DNA of 64,000 bases from Glycomyces tenuis DSM 44171 (GTDB lineage Bacteria > Actinomycetota > Actinomycetes > Mycobacteriales > Micromonosporaceae), in NCBI RefSeq assembly GCF_000427885.1, contig NZ_ATYW01000022.1:1-64000 (forward strand), read 5' to 3'. Positions 7,880-17,392 of the stretch are shown here, one piece after another. The position numbers were made by a program, and so were the translations under genes. How positions within the stretch are numbered: position 1 is the stretch's first letter; the number at the start of each line of letters is the position of its first letter. The notes under the pieces are model-generated. The model was not told the DNA's origin. It ran no database searches and saw nothing but the letters and a program-made list of their open reading frames with translations.

Positions 7880-8958
7880 GCAAGTTCTGGGAGTCCCGGC
7901 TCGGCGTCTGGTCCGGGTTCGCCGCCGCCGCGGCCGTCCTGTTCGGTCTGGCGCCGCTGCTGCTGTCGGGTTTCCGGCTCGGCCTGTTCGCGCAGTTCAT
8001 CTGCTATGCGATCGTCGCCGTCGGCATCGGTCTGGCGTGGGGGAGGGGCGGCATGCTCACGCTCGGGCAGGGCGTGTTCTTCGGGATGGGCGCCTACCTG
8101 ATGGCCATGCACCTCAAGATGGCCGACGCCGAGTTCCGGGGCGGGCCCGGGGCCGTGCCCGACTTCATGGAGCTCGCCGGGGTGCGCGAGCTGCCCGCCT
8201 ACTGGGTGCCGTTCGCCTCCCCGGTGTTCACCATCGCCGCGATCGTGCTGCTGCCCACCGGCCTGGCCGTCCTGCTCGGCCTGGCCGTGTTCAAGCGCCG
8301 CGTCAAGGGCGCCTACTTCGCGATCCTGTCCCAGGCGCTCGCCGGGGCCTTCGCGATCTTCCTGATCGGGCAGCAGAGCCTCGGCGGCTTCAACGGCCTG
8401 AGCTACTTCCGCTACTTCTTCGGGTTCACGCTCAACGACCCGGTCAACCAGCGGATGCTGTACTTCATCACCGCCGCGGCGCTCCTGGTCGTCGTCGCCG
8501 CCTCACTGCAACTGCGTCGCTCCCGGTACGGCGAGCTGCTGGTGGCCGTCCGCGACGCCGAAGAGCGCGTCCGCTTCCTCGGCTACGACGCCGCGGGCGT
8601 CAAAGTCGTCGCCTATGCCGTAGCGGCCCTGTTCGCCTCGATCGCCGGGGCCCTGTTCGTGCCGGTGGTCGGGATCATCTCCCCGGCCAGCATCGGCATC
8701 GTCCCCTCGATCATGTTCCTGCTCGGCGTGGCCATCGGCGGCCGGGGCACCCTGATCGGCCCGGTCGTCGGCGCGCTGGCCGTCGCCTTCGCCCAGACCG
8801 CCCTGTCCGAGCAGTTCCCTTCGGCGTGGACCTACGCCCAAGGGCTCCTGTTCGTCTGCGTCATCGCCCTGCTCCCGGGCGGGATCGCCTCGATCCCGGC
8901 TGTGGCCGGGCGCATCCGAGTCAAGCACCGCCCCGAAGCCGTGGAGGCGACCACATGA
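7876..8958 (+). CDS. urtC: Urea ABC transporter permease UrtC
   Basis: 360-aa LivM-type permease. Hydrophobic helices run through the protein; GRGGMLTLGQGVFFGMGAYLM (about 55-75) and SRYGELLVAVRDAEERVRFLGYD (about 215-237) are the LivM signature and ATPase-contact loop. The segment KRRVKGAYFAILSQALAGAF and the phrase IGQQSLGGFNGL are typical of urea-specific members. The start overlaps the urtB stop as ATGA, and the end overlaps the urtD start in the same way. It pairs with UrtB to form the channel. Confidence 0.93.
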   Translation: MSKFWESRLGVWSGFAAAAAVLFGLAPLLLSGFRLGLFAQFICYAIVAVGIGLAWGRGGMLTLGQGVFFGMGAYLMAMHLKMADAEFRGGPGAVPDFMELAGVRELPAYWVPFASPVFTIAAIVLLPTGLAVLLGLAVFKRRVKGAYFAILSQALAGAFAIFLIGQQSLGGFNGLSYFRYFFGFTLNDPVNQRMLYFITAAALLVVVAASLQLRRSRYGELLVAVRDAEERVRFLGYDAAGVKVVAYAVAALFASIAGALFVPVVGIISPASIGIVPSIMFLLGVAIGGRGTLIGPVVGALAVAFAQTALSEQFPSAWTYAQGLLFVCVIALLPGGIASIPAVAGRIRVKHRPEAVEATT

Positions 8959-9719
8959 ACGCTATCGCTTTGAGCTGCACCGATATTCGCGTCGACTTCG
9001 ACGGTTTCACCGCCGTCGACGGCGTCGACCTGACCTTGCGCCGCGGCGAGGTCCACTTCCTCATCGGCCCCAACGGCGCCGGGAAGACCACCCTCGTCGA
9101 CGCCGTCACCGGCCTGGTCAAGTACACCGGCTCGGTCGTCAAGGACGGCCGGGAGCTGCGCGGCAAGAAGGTCCACCACATCGCCCGCGCCGGCGTGGGC
9201 CGGACCTTCCAGACCGCCGCGGTCTTCGAGAACCTCACCGTCGCGCAGAACCTCGACATCGCCGCCGGGGCCGCCCGCTCGCCGTGGACCCTGCTGCGCC
9301 GCCGCACCTCGCTCCCGGCCGCCGTCGCCGACACCATGGAGCGCATCGGCCTGGCCGAGCGCGCCGGCGCGGCGGCGGGGACGCTCGCCCACGGCCAGAA
9401 GCAGTGGCTCGAGATCGGGATGCTCCTGGTCGGCGACGCCGACGTCCTCCTGCTCGACGAACCGATCGCAGGCATGGGCCAGGCCGAACGCGAGACCACC
9501 GGCAGGCTCCTCCACGACATCGCCGCCGAGCGGGCCGTGGCCGTGGTCGAGCACGACATGGACTTCATGCGCGCCAACGCCTCCCGTGTGACCGTCCTCC
9601 ACGGCGGCGCGGTCCTCGCGGCCGGATCGGTCGACGAGGTCTCGGCCGACCCGAAGGTCCAGGAGGTCTACCTCGGGGCCGCCGAGCGCGAGGAGGCCGT
9701 CGATGCTGCGGCTGCGTGA
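8955..9719 (+). CDS. urtD: Urea ABC transporter ATP-binding protein UrtD
   Basis: 254-aa LivG-type ATPase. Walker A is GPNGAGKT (about 37-44), Walker B is VLLLDEPIAGM, and the switch histidine lies in VVEHDMDFMR. The ABC signature reads LAHGQKQWLEIG rather than LSGGQ, which is usual for UrtD proteins. It powers urea uptake with UrtE. The 5' end overlaps urtC by 4 bp; the 3' end overlaps urtE by 17 bp, so the subunits are translated together. Confidence 0.92.
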   Translation: MNAIALSCTDIRVDFDGFTAVDGVDLTLRRGEVHFLIGPNGAGKTTLVDAVTGLVKYTGSVVKDGRELRGKKVHHIARAGVGRTFQTAAVFENLTVAQNLDIAAGAARSPWTLLRRRTSLPAAVADTMERIGLAERAGAAAGTLAHGQKQWLEIGMLLVGDADVLLLDEPIAGMGQAERETTGRLLHDIAAERAVAVVEHDMDFMRANASRVTVLHGGAVLAAGSVDEVSADPKVQEVYLGAAEREEAVDAAAA

Positions 9720-10413
9720 GCTCACGTGCGGCTACGGCCGCTCCGCCGTCGTCCACGGCATCGACCTCGACGTCGGGGTCGACGAGGTCGTCGCCGTCAT
9801 GGGCCACAACGGGGCCGGGAAGACCACCCTGCTCAGAGCCGTCGTCGGCCTCATCCCGGCCATGGGGCGCGGCACGATCGAGTTCGCCGACGCCGCCGGG
9901 AACTGGACCGACGTCACCGGCCGTCCCGCGAACCGGCGCGTCCGCTCGGGCATGGCCTACGTCCCCCAAGGCCAGCAGTGCTTCGCGCACCTGACCTGCG
10001 CCGAGAACCTCCGCCTGGTCGCCGACGGCCGCAAACGGGGCAAGGCCCTCATCGACGAGCAGCTCGACCTGTTCCCGGCCCTGCGCGGCCTCCTGACCCG
10101 CCAGGCCGGGCTCCTGTCGGGCGGACAGCGCCAGCAGCTGGCGATCGCCCGCGCCCTCATCGGCGAGCCGCGCCTGCTCATCCTCGACGAACCCACCGAG
10201 GGCATCCAGCCCACCGTCGTCGCCGAGATCGAGTCCACGATCGTCGCCCTCGCCGCCCGCGGCGGCCTGTCGGTCCTCCTGGTCGAACAGCATCTCGGCT
10301 TCGCCCTCCAGGCCGCGAGCCGCTACTACGTGCTCCGCTCGGGCCGCATCGCCTCCGAAGGCGAGACCGGCACCGGAGCCGAGGCCCGAGTCAGGGAGGC
10401 CATGGCCATATGA
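9703..10413 (+). CDS. urtE: Urea ABC transporter ATP-binding protein UrtE
   Basis: 236-aa LivF-type ATPase. Walker A GHNGAGKT is at about 34-41, the Q-loop is MAYVPQGQQCFAHLT, the signature is LLSGGQRQQLAIARAL, and Walker B is LLILDEPTEGIQP, followed by the switch His in LLVEQHLGFAL. PQGQ and EPTEGIQP are typical of this subfamily. The ATG lies inside the end of urtD. It completes the urtABCDE set. The stop overlaps the start of the gntR gene (ATGA). Confidence 0.92.
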   Translation: MLRLRELTCGYGRSAVVHGIDLDVGVDEVVAVMGHNGAGKTTLLRAVVGLIPAMGRGTIEFADAAGNWTDVTGRPANRRVRSGMAYVPQGQQCFAHLTCAENLRLVADGRKRGKALIDEQLDLFPALRGLLTRQAGLLSGGQRQQLAIARALIGEPRLLILDEPTEGIQPTVVAEIESTIVALAARGGLSVLLVEQHLGFALQAASRYYVLRSGRIASEGETGTGAEARVREAMAI

Positions 10414-11123
10414 GCGACGCCTTCTCGCCGCTGGCCCCGACCGGCGAGCCGCTCGCCGCCCGCGTCTACATGGCGCTGCGCACCGACCTCATGGCCGGAC
10501 GGTACGAGCCGGGCCGCAGGCTCGGCGAGGAGCGGCTCGCCGGGAACTACGGCGTCTCGCGCACCCCGGTGCGCGAGGCGCTCAGCCGATTGGCCGCCGA
10601 CGGCCTGGTCGCCCGCGAAAGCGACGGCCTCTACCCCTACCGGCCCCGCATCGACCAGCTCAACGACCTCTACGAAGTCCGGCTCACCCTCGAATTGCGC
10701 GGCCTGGCCCGCGCCGCCGCCGACCCGGGAACCGCGCACGACCGCGACCTGCTCGGGCCCGAGCTCGACCGCTGGTACGCCCTGCGCAAGGCCCCGCCGG
10801 GCCCCGACGCCGGCTTCGTCGACGCCGACGAGCGCTACCACGTCACCCTCCTGGCCGCTGCGGGCAACCCGCAGCTGGCCGAAGCGCTCAAGGCCGTCAA
10901 CAACCGCATCCGGCCCGCGCGCATGTTCGACTACTTCACCGACGAGCGCATGGCCTCCACCATCGCCGAGCACATCGCCATCGCCGAAGGCGCCCTCGAC
11001 GGACGCTACGAGGAGGCGACGGCGATCCTCACCGGCCACATCGAAACCTCCCGGTCCATCGTGGTCGCCCGCGCCGAGGCGGCCCTGTCGTGGGCGCGCC
11101 TCGCCGGCGCCGTCCGGCCCTGA
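10410..11123 (+). CDS. GntR family regulator, FadR/FCD subgroup
   Basis: 237-aa regulator. The winged helix-turn-helix spans residues about 17-75 (YMALRTDLMAGRYEPGRRLGEERLAGNYGVSRTPVREALSRLAADGLV). The C-terminal all-helical FCD ligand domain spans about 85-215 and includes the metal-site type residues in DADERYHVTLLAAAGN and the later EHIAIAEGALDG. It is embedded between urtE and urea carboxylase with a 4-bp overlap to urtE, so it is produced with the pathway and probably autoregulates it. The ligand may be urea, allophanate or a related metabolite (inference). Candidate sites lie upstream of urtA at 5572-5600. Confidence 0.88.
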   Translation: MSDAFSPLAPTGEPLAARVYMALRTDLMAGRYEPGRRLGEERLAGNYGVSRTPVREALSRLAADGLVARESDGLYPYRPRIDQLNDLYEVRLTLELRGLARAAADPGTAHDRDLLGPELDRWYALRKAPPGPDAGFVDADERYHVTLLAAAGNPQLAEALKAVNNRIRPARMFDYFTDERMASTIAEHIAIAEGALDGRYEEATAILTGHIETSRSIVVARAEAALSWARLAGAVRP

Positions 11124-11147
11124 CACCCCTGAAAGCGAGAGCCATCC

Positions 11148-14100
11148 GTGTTCGACCGCATCCTCATCGCCAACCGCGGCGAGATCTCCCGGCGGATCAC
11201 CGGCACCGCCCACCGGCTCGGCATCGAGACCGTCGCCGTCTACTCCGAGGCCGACGCCGCCTCCCTGCACGTCAAGGACGCCGACGAGGCCGTGTGCATC
11301 GGCCCGGCCGCACCGGCCGAGTCGTACCTGAACGTCGATGCGATCCTGTCGGCCGCCAAGGACACCGGCGCGCAGGCCGTCCACCCCGGCTACGGCTTCC
11401 TCGCCGAGAACGCCGAGTTCGCCCGCCGCTGCGCAGCAGCCGGACTGGTGTTCATCGGCCCGACCCCCGAGCAGCTGGAACTGTTCGGCGACAAGGTGGC
11501 CGCGCGGGCCGCCGCCACCGAAGCGGGCGTTGCGCTCGCGGCCGGCACCGCGGCGCTCACCGACCTCGACCAGGCCACCGAGGCGGCCGCATCGATCGGC
11601 TACCCCGTCATCGTCAAGGCCTCGGCCGGCGGCGGCGGCATCGGCATGCGCGTCGCGGCCGACGCCGCCGAGCTCGCCGACGTCTTCGCCTCGGTCAGGC
11701 GCCTGGCCGCCGACAACTTCGGCGACGACGCGGTCTACCTCGAACGGTACGTACGCCGCGCCCGCCACATCGAAGTCCAGGTCTTCGGCGACGGCGCCGG
11801 CCGCGTCGTCAGCCTCGCCGACCGCGACTGCACCCTCCAGCGGCGCCACCAGAAAGTCATCGAAGAGGCCCCCGCGCCCGCCCTGCCCGGTCCCGTCCGA
11901 GCGGCCATGCACGCCTCGGCCCGCGCCCTGGCCGCCTCCGCGGCCTACCGCTCGGCCGGGACCGTCGAGTTCATCTACGACGCCGACCGCGGCGAGGCGT
12001 CCTTCCTGGAGTTCAACACCCGCCTCCAAGTCGAGCACCCGGTGACCGAGCGGATCCTCGGCATCGACCTGGTCGAGTGGATGATCCGCCACGCCGCCGG
12101 CGACACCGGCCTCCTCGACGGCGTCCCCGACGCCGGGCCGCCGCCCACCGGCTGCGCGGTCGAGGCCCGCGTCTACGCCGAAGACCCCGCCCGCGGCCAC
12201 CTCCCCAGCGCCGGACTGCTCACCTGCGCCGACCTGCCCGCATCGGCCCGAGTGGACACCTGGATCGAACGCGGCGTGACGGTCCCGTCCGCCTACGACC
12301 CGATGCTCGCCAAGATCATCACCGCGGGCGAGGACCGCGAAGCCGCCTGGGCCGCCCTCGCCGAAGCCTTGGGCCAGACCAGGATCGAAGGCGTCCACAC
12401 CAACCTCGGGCAGCTGGCCGCCGCCGCCCGCGACCGGCGCGTCGCCGCCTGCGAACACACCACCGCCACCATCGCCGACATCGCCGACGACTCGCCGCGC
12501 ATCGACGTCATCGCACCAGGCGTGCTGACCACCGTCCAGGACTGGCCCGGCCGCATCGGCCACTGGCAGGTCGGCATCCCGCCCTCGGGCCCGATGGACG
12601 ACTACTCGTTCCGCCTGGGCAACCGCGCCCTCGGCAACGACGAGGGCTCCCCCGGCCTCGAATGCACCATCACCGGCCCCACCCTGCGGTTCAGCGCCCC
12701 CGCCGTCGTCTGCGTCACCGGCGCCCCCGCACCGGTCACCCTCGACGGCGAGACGGTCGAGCAATGGGTCCCCCTCACCGTCCCCGCCGGCGGCGAACTC
12801 GCGATCGGCCAGATCGGCGACGCCGGCGCCCGCACCTACCTCCTCTTCCAAGGCGGCCTCGACGTCCCGACCTTCCTCGGCTCGGCCGCGACCTTCCCGC
12901 CGGCGCGGATCGGCGGCTACACCGGCGACCAGCTGCGATCCGGCGACCGCCTCCTCCCGGCCCCGGCCACCGGCGCCGCCGCCGCACCGGTGCCGGTCGC
13001 CGCCCGCCCGAGCTTCGGCCACGAATGGACCCTCACCGTCACCCCCGGGCCCCAGCCCGCCCCGCACTACTTCACCCGAGCGGACATGGCCGCCCTCTAC
13101 GACGCGGCATGGACCGTCCAAGTCCACGCCGGACGCTCCGGCGTCCGCCTCGACGGGCCCCGCCCCGCCTGGGCCCGCACCGACGGGGGAGAAGCGGGCC
13201 TGCACCCCTCCAACCTCCACGACAACCCCTACTCGGTCGGCACCGTCAACTTCACCGGCGACACCCCCGCCCTGCTGGGCCCCGACGGGCCCAGCCTCGG
13301 CGGCTTCGCCTGCCCCTTCACCGTCACCACCGCCGACCGGTGGAAACTCGGGCAGCTGCGCCCCGGCGACACCGTCACCTTCGCGCCGGTCGACCAGACC
13401 GAGGCCGACCGGCTCCGCGCCGCACCCCTCGCCGCGCCCGCCCTCCTGGCGGGCGCGGCCGACGACGACGCCACCCTCGCCCGCATCGAAGCCGGCCCAG
13501 ACCGGCCCGCCGTCGCCTACCGCCGCGCCGGCGACGACGCCGTCCTGGTCGAATACGGGCCCATGCGCCTCGATGTGGGGCTGCGGATGCGCATCGGCGC
13601 CCTCATGGACGCCCTCGCCGAGGCCGCGCCCGCAGGGCTCGTCGACACCACACCGGGCGTGCGGTCCCTGCACCTGCACGTCGACCCCGACGTGCTGCCG
13701 ATCCGCGCCCTCACCGGCCTCCTGGTCGAACTCGAGGCCGAGCTGCCGGTCATCGACGACATGGTCGTGCCCTCCAGGCAGGTGCGCCTGCCGATCTGTT
13801 GGAACGACGCCGTGGTCGACGAGGCCATCGCCCGCTACACCACCAACGTCCGCGACGACGCGCTCTACAACCCGTCCAACATCGAGTTCATCCGCCGCAT
13901 CAACGGCCTGGACTCGACCGAGGACGTCGCCCGGATCGCCACCGCCGCCGAATGGCTCGTCCTGGGCCTGGGCGACGTCTACCTCGGCGCGCCCGCCGCC
14001 GTCCCCGTCGATCCCCGCCACCGCCTGGTCACCACCAAGTACAACCCCGCCCGCACCTGGACCGCCGAAGGCACCGTCGGCATCGGAGGGTCCTATATGT

Positions 14101-14717
14101 GCATCTACGGCATGGACTCCCCGGGCGGCTACCAGCTCGTCGGCCGCACCGCCCCCATCTGGGCCGGGCTGCGGAACCTCGCCTCGTTCCACGGCGGCCT
14201 GCCCTGGCTCCTGCGGTTCTTCGACCGCGTCGTCTTCGAGCCCGTCGCCGAGGACGAACTGGCCGACATCCGCCGGGAACTGGCCGCCGGGCGGCGCGAG
14301 ATCGACATCCGCCCCGGCTCCTTCGCCTACGCCGACTACCGGCGCCTGCTGGCCGACAACGCCGCCTCCATCGAAGCGTTCACCGCCCGCCAGGCCGCGG
14401 CGTTCGAAGCCGAACGGCTGCGCTGGGCCGAGGCCGGCGAATTCGACCGGGACGTGGCCGAGGAGGGCCCGGCCGCGGCCGCGGTCGACCTGGCCGAGGG
14501 CGAGACCATGGTGGAGGCGCCCATGGCCGCCAGCGTCTGGCGCGTCGCCGTCGCCGAAGGCGACCGCGTCGAAGCCGGCCAGACCGTCCTGGTTCTGGAG
14601 GCGATGAAACTCGAGATGCCCCTGGCCGCACCGGTGTCCGGGACCGTGCGGCGCGTGCTGGCCCGGCCCGGCGACCAGGCCGCGCCGGGCACACCCCTGC
14701 TCATCGTCGCCCGATAG
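11148..14717 (+). CDS. Biotin-dependent urea carboxylase
   Basis: 1189-aa multidomain enzyme converting urea, bicarbonate and ATP to allophanate. Domains in order: biotin carboxylase N-terminal domain (MFDRILIANRGEISRRI, 1 to ~110), ATP-grasp (~115-320, with KASAGGGGIGMR), biotin carboxylase C-terminal domain (~335-440), two carboxyltransferase halves of KipA/AHS2 and KipI/AHS1 type (~455 to ~1050, starting near DVIAPGVLTTVQDWPGR), and a biotinyl domain at the C-terminus with biotin Lys 1154 in LEAMKLEM. Allophanate hydrolase is a separate downstream gene, unlike the fused yeast enzyme. The related guanidine carboxylase shares this architecture, but its usual carboxyguanidine deiminase partners are absent and urtABCDE is present, favouring urea. 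GTG start. Confidence 0.92.
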   Translation: MFDRILIANRGEISRRITGTAHRLGIETVAVYSEADAASLHVKDADEAVCIGPAAPAESYLNVDAILSAAKDTGAQAVHPGYGFLAENAEFARRCAAAGLVFIGPTPEQLELFGDKVAARAAATEAGVALAAGTAALTDLDQATEAAASIGYPVIVKASAGGGGIGMRVAADAAELADVFASVRRLAADNFGDDAVYLERYVRRARHIEVQVFGDGAGRVVSLADRDCTLQRRHQKVIEEAPAPALPGPVRAAMHASARALAASAAYRSAGTVEFIYDADRGEASFLEFNTRLQVEHPVTERILGIDLVEWMIRHAAGDTGLLDGVPDAGPPPTGCAVEARVYAEDPARGHLPSAGLLTCADLPASARVDTWIERGVTVPSAYDPMLAKIITAGEDREAAWAALAEALGQTRIEGVHTNLGQLAAAARDRRVAACEHTTATIADIADDSPRIDVIAPGVLTTVQDWPGRIGHWQVGIPPSGPMDDYSFRLGNRALGNDEGSPGLECTITGPTLRFSAPAVVCVTGAPAPVTLDGETVEQWVPLTVPAGGELAIGQIGDAGARTYLLFQGGLDVPTFLGSAATFPPARIGGYTGDQLRSGDRLLPAPATGAAAAPVPVAARPSFGHEWTLTVTPGPQPAPHYFTRADMAALYDAAWTVQVHAGRSGVRLDGPRPAWARTDGGEAGLHPSNLHDNPYSVGTVNFTGDTPALLGPDGPSLGGFACPFTVTTADRWKLGQLRPGDTVTFAPVDQTEADRLRAAPLAAPALLAGAADDDATLARIEAGPDRPAVAYRRAGDDAVLVEYGPMRLDVGLRMRIGALMDALAEAAPAGLVDTTPGVRSLHLHVDPDVLPIRALTGLLVELEAELPVIDDMVVPSRQVRLPICWNDAVVDEAIARYTTNVRDDALYNPSNIEFIRRINGLDSTEDVARIATAAEWLVLGLGDVYLGAPAAVPVDPRHRLVTTKYNPARTWTAEGTVGIGGSYMCIYGMDSPGGYQLVGRTAPIWAGLRNLASFHGGLPWLLRFFDRVVFEPVAEDELADIRRELAAGRREIDIRPGSFAYADYRRLLADNAASIEAFTARQAAAFEAERLRWAEAGEFDRDVAEEGPAAAAVDLAEGETMVEAPMAASVWRVAVAEGDRVEAGQTVLVLEAMKLEMPLAAPVSGTVRRVLARPGDQAAPGTPLLIVAR

Positions 14718-14746
14718 CCTTGGAAGCAAAGGAGACACCCCAGCCC

Positions 14747-16414
14747 GTGAACACCACCGACCGCGCCCTGGCCGCCTACGCCCGCATCGCCGAGATCGAC
14801 CGGCCCGAAGCCTGGATCGCCCTGCGCGACCAGGACGACGTGCTCGCCGAGGCCGCCCGCCTCGACGCCGCCCGCGCCGCCGGAGCGGACCTGCCCCTGG
14901 CCGGGAAGGTCTACGCCGCCAAGGACAACATCGACGTCGCCGGGCTGGCGACGAGTGCCGCGTGCCCCTCGTTCGCCTACGAACCCGACCGCGACGCGAC
15001 CGCCGTCGCCCGGCTCCGAGCGGCCGGAGCGGTCTGCCTGGGCAAGACCAACCTCGACCAGTTCGCCACCGGCCTGGTCGGCACCCGCAGCCCCTACGGC
15101 GCGGTCCGGTCCGCCGCCGACCCCGCCCTGGTCGCCGGCGGGTCCTCCTCCGGCTCGGCCGTCCTGGTCGCCCTCGGCGCGGTCGACTTCGCGCTCGGCA
15201 CCGACACCGCCGGATCGGGCCGCGTCCCCGCCGCGCTGGGCGGGATCGTCGGCGTCAAGGCCAGCCTCGGACTCGTGCCGGTCGACGGCGTGGTCCCCGC
15301 CTGCTTCTCCTACGACTGCGTGACCGCCTTCGCGCCCGACCTGGCCGGCGCGGTCGAGGCCATGCGGGTCATGACCGGCCCGGCCGAGACCGACCCCGCC
15401 TCACGGACCTGGCCCGCCGAGCTCCCGCTCGCCGCGCCGCCCGAGCCGCGCGTGGCCGTCCCGCGCCCCCAAGACCTCGCGCCGCTCGATCCGGACTTCC
15501 GGCCGCTGTTCGAGGCGGCCGCGGCCGCACTCGAAGCGGCCGGCGTCACCTGCGTCGAGACCGACGTCCGGCCGTTCCTCGACGCCGCGCTGCTGCTGTA
15601 CGAGGGCGCGCTGGTCGCCGAACGGTTCGCGGCCTTCGGCGCGCACCTCGACGCCTGGCCCGAGGACGCCGACCCGGTCGTGGCCGAGATCGTGCGGGGC
15701 GCCGGCAAGTTCACCGGCGCCGAGCTCGCCGCCGACCAGCAGCGGCTGCGCCGCTCCCGCGCCGCCGCCCGGGCGGCCCTGGACGGCCTGGACGCGCTCC
15801 TGCTGCCCACCGCGCCGATGCACCCGGCGATCGCCGAGGTCCGGGCCGACCCGATCGCGACCAACGCCCGCATGGGCACCTACACCAACTTCGTGAACCT
15901 GCTCGACATGGCCGCCGTGGCCGTCCCCGCCGGCACGGCCGGGTCGAAGGGCTTCGGCGTCAGCCTCATCGTCCCGGCCTTCGCCGACCAGGTCGCGATC
16001 GACCTCGCCGCCCGCCTCCAAGGCGTCGAGGCGCCGCTGTACGCCCCGGCCGGGGCCGAACTGGTCGTCTTCGGCGCGCACCTGGCCGGCATGCCCCTCA
16101 ACGGGCAGCTCACCGCCCTGGGCGCGCGATTCGCCGGCGAGGTCGCCACGGCACCGGCCTACCGGATGTACGAACTGGACACCGAACCGTCCAAGCCGCT
16201 CGTCGTCCGCTCCGGCGAGGGCGCGAGCCTGCCCGGCGAACGCTGGCTGCTGAGCCCGGCCGCGCTCGGCCGCTTCCTGTCCGCCCTGCCCGCGCCGATG
16301 AGCCTGGGGAAGGTCGAGCTGTCCGACGGCACCTGGGCCACCGGCTTCGTCGCCGCCGCGCCGGAGGGCGCCGACATCACCGCCGCGGGCGGCTGGCGCG
16401 CGCACCGCGGATGA
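14747..16414 (+). CDS. atzF: Allophanate hydrolase
   Basis: 555-aa enzyme hydrolysing allophanate to ammonia and carbon dioxide, the second step of urea amidolyase. The amidase-signature domain (~1-430) has catalytic Lys 59 (YAAKDNID), the cis-Ser in the GGSSSGSA cluster (133-135) and nucleophile Ser 157 (GTDTAGSGR). The C-terminal ~120 residues (ELVVFGAHLAGMPLN onwards) form the gamma-glutamylcyclotransferase-like domain seen in full-length AtzF-type enzymes. GTG start with AAAGGAG at 14728-14734. It lies 29 bp after the carboxylase and is the last gene of the urea operon; no strong terminator is visible after it. Confidence 0.92.
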   Translation: MNTTDRALAAYARIAEIDRPEAWIALRDQDDVLAEAARLDAARAAGADLPLAGKVYAAKDNIDVAGLATSAACPSFAYEPDRDATAVARLRAAGAVCLGKTNLDQFATGLVGTRSPYGAVRSAADPALVAGGSSSGSAVLVALGAVDFALGTDTAGSGRVPAALGGIVGVKASLGLVPVDGVVPACFSYDCVTAFAPDLAGAVEAMRVMTGPAETDPASRTWPAELPLAAPPEPRVAVPRPQDLAPLDPDFRPLFEAAAAALEAAGVTCVETDVRPFLDAALLLYEGALVAERFAAFGAHLDAWPEDADPVVAEIVRGAGKFTGAELAADQQRLRRSRAAARAALDGLDALLLPTAPMHPAIAEVRADPIATNARMGTYTNFVNLLDMAAVAVPAGTAGSKGFGVSLIVPAFADQVAIDLAARLQGVEAPLYAPAGAELVVFGAHLAGMPLNGQLTALGARFAGEVATAPAYRMYELDTEPSKPLVVRSGEGASLPGERWLLSPAALGRFLSALPAPMSLGKVELSDGTWATGFVAAAPEGADITAAGGWRAHRG

Positions 16415-16510
16415 GGCAATCGCCGCAAACGGTCACGAACCAGCTCGCCTCGCACGCCGGGTGCGGCATGAGCGGCCGACACGGTCGCGGGATTGCGCTA
16501 CGGTGCGGTG

Positions 16511-17353
16511 ATGACGGATACTCAGGAGCTCGCCGCGCTGGCCGACCAGCACCTCCCGGCCGAGGCCGCCGCGCGGTGGAAGAGCCTGCTCAGGCCGGCG
16601 ATCCAGTTCGACTGGGCCGCCGGGAGCGACCCCGTTGCGGCGCAACTGGGCGGCGATCCCGAGCTGCCCGTCGGCCACGCCTGGCCCGAGTGGGACGGGC
16701 ACGGCCCGCTGACGTTCATCGCCGCTTTCGACTGCGCGCGGCTGCGCATCGGCGGCTTCCCCCTGCCCGAGACCGGGCGGCTGCTGTTCTTCTACTTCGA
16801 CGGGCAGATCGACGGCGGCATCGAGACCGCCGGGGCGTTCGAGCCCGGCACCCAGGGCGGGGCCCGCGTGCTGCACGTCCCCGCCGGCGCCCCGCTCGAG
16901 CGGCGGCCCGCCCCGAGCCCGCTCAAGGCCTACCCGCAGCAGCTGCTGCGGGCCGAGGCGGTGACGACCGCCCCCGAACCCGACGGGCCCCGCATCGCCG
17001 CCGCGTTCGGGGCCGAGGCGGGGCGGGGCCCGGGGCACCCGATCGACAACGCCGCCTTCCACGACGCGGTCTATGAGGAGGTCTCGGTCAGCGTGTGCCA
17101 CCAGGTCGGGGGCTACCCGCTGTCGGTCCAGGGCGCGGTCGAGTACGAGGCCGCCGGCGCCGCCGCCGAGGTGCCCGGCGGCGGGGCCGCCTACGCCGAC
17201 CCCGACCGGTGGCTCCTGCTCGCCCAGATCGACACCGACAGCGGCTCGAACATGATGTGGGGCGACGCGGGCATGCTCTACTGGCTCATCCAAGAACCCG
17301 ACCTCGCCGCGGGCCGCTTCGACCGAGCCGTGTTCACCTGGCAGTGCGCCTGA
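16511..17353 (+). CDS. DUF1963 (YwqG-like) protein
   Basis: 280-aa soluble protein resembling the YwqG/DUF1963 family. Supporting segments are GHAWPEWDGHGPLTFIAAFDCARL, LLFFYFDGQIDGG and the C-terminal pattern WLLLAQIDTDSGSNMMWGDAGMLYWLIQE, which ends with the acidic, aromatic-rich motif typical of the family. No enzymatic role is established. The ATG is preferred; a TTG 18 bp upstream is possible, and neither has a strong ribosome binding site. It is 96 bp from the urea operon and probably unrelated to it. Confidence 0.75.
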   Translation: MTDTQELAALADQHLPAEAAARWKSLLRPAIQFDWAAGSDPVAAQLGGDPELPVGHAWPEWDGHGPLTFIAAFDCARLRIGGFPLPETGRLLFFYFDGQIDGGIETAGAFEPGTQGGARVLHVPAGAPLERRPAPSPLKAYPQQLLRAEAVTTAPEPDGPRIAAAFGAEAGRGPGHPIDNAAFHDAVYEEVSVSVCHQVGGYPLSVQGAVEYEAAGAAAEVPGGGAAYADPDRWLLLAQIDTDSGSNMMWGDAGMLYWLIQEPDLAAGRFDRAVFTWQCA

Positions 17354-17392
17354 ACGGCGCCGGTGTGGCACCGGTGTGGAAGGATCGCGGGC

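Noticed and set aside
11148-14717. Guanidine carboxylase instead of urea carboxylase
   Set aside because: The architecture is shared, but no carboxyguanidine deiminase (DUF1989) genes are present and the operon begins with a urea transporter; urea is the simpler reading, though not proven.
10326-14738. Very long minus-strand open frame (1470 codons) opposite urtE, gntR and urea carboxylase
   Set aside because: The translation is Gly/Asp/Val-rich repetitive text typical of the antisense of a GC-rich gene, with no domain; the plus-strand genes have complete motifs.
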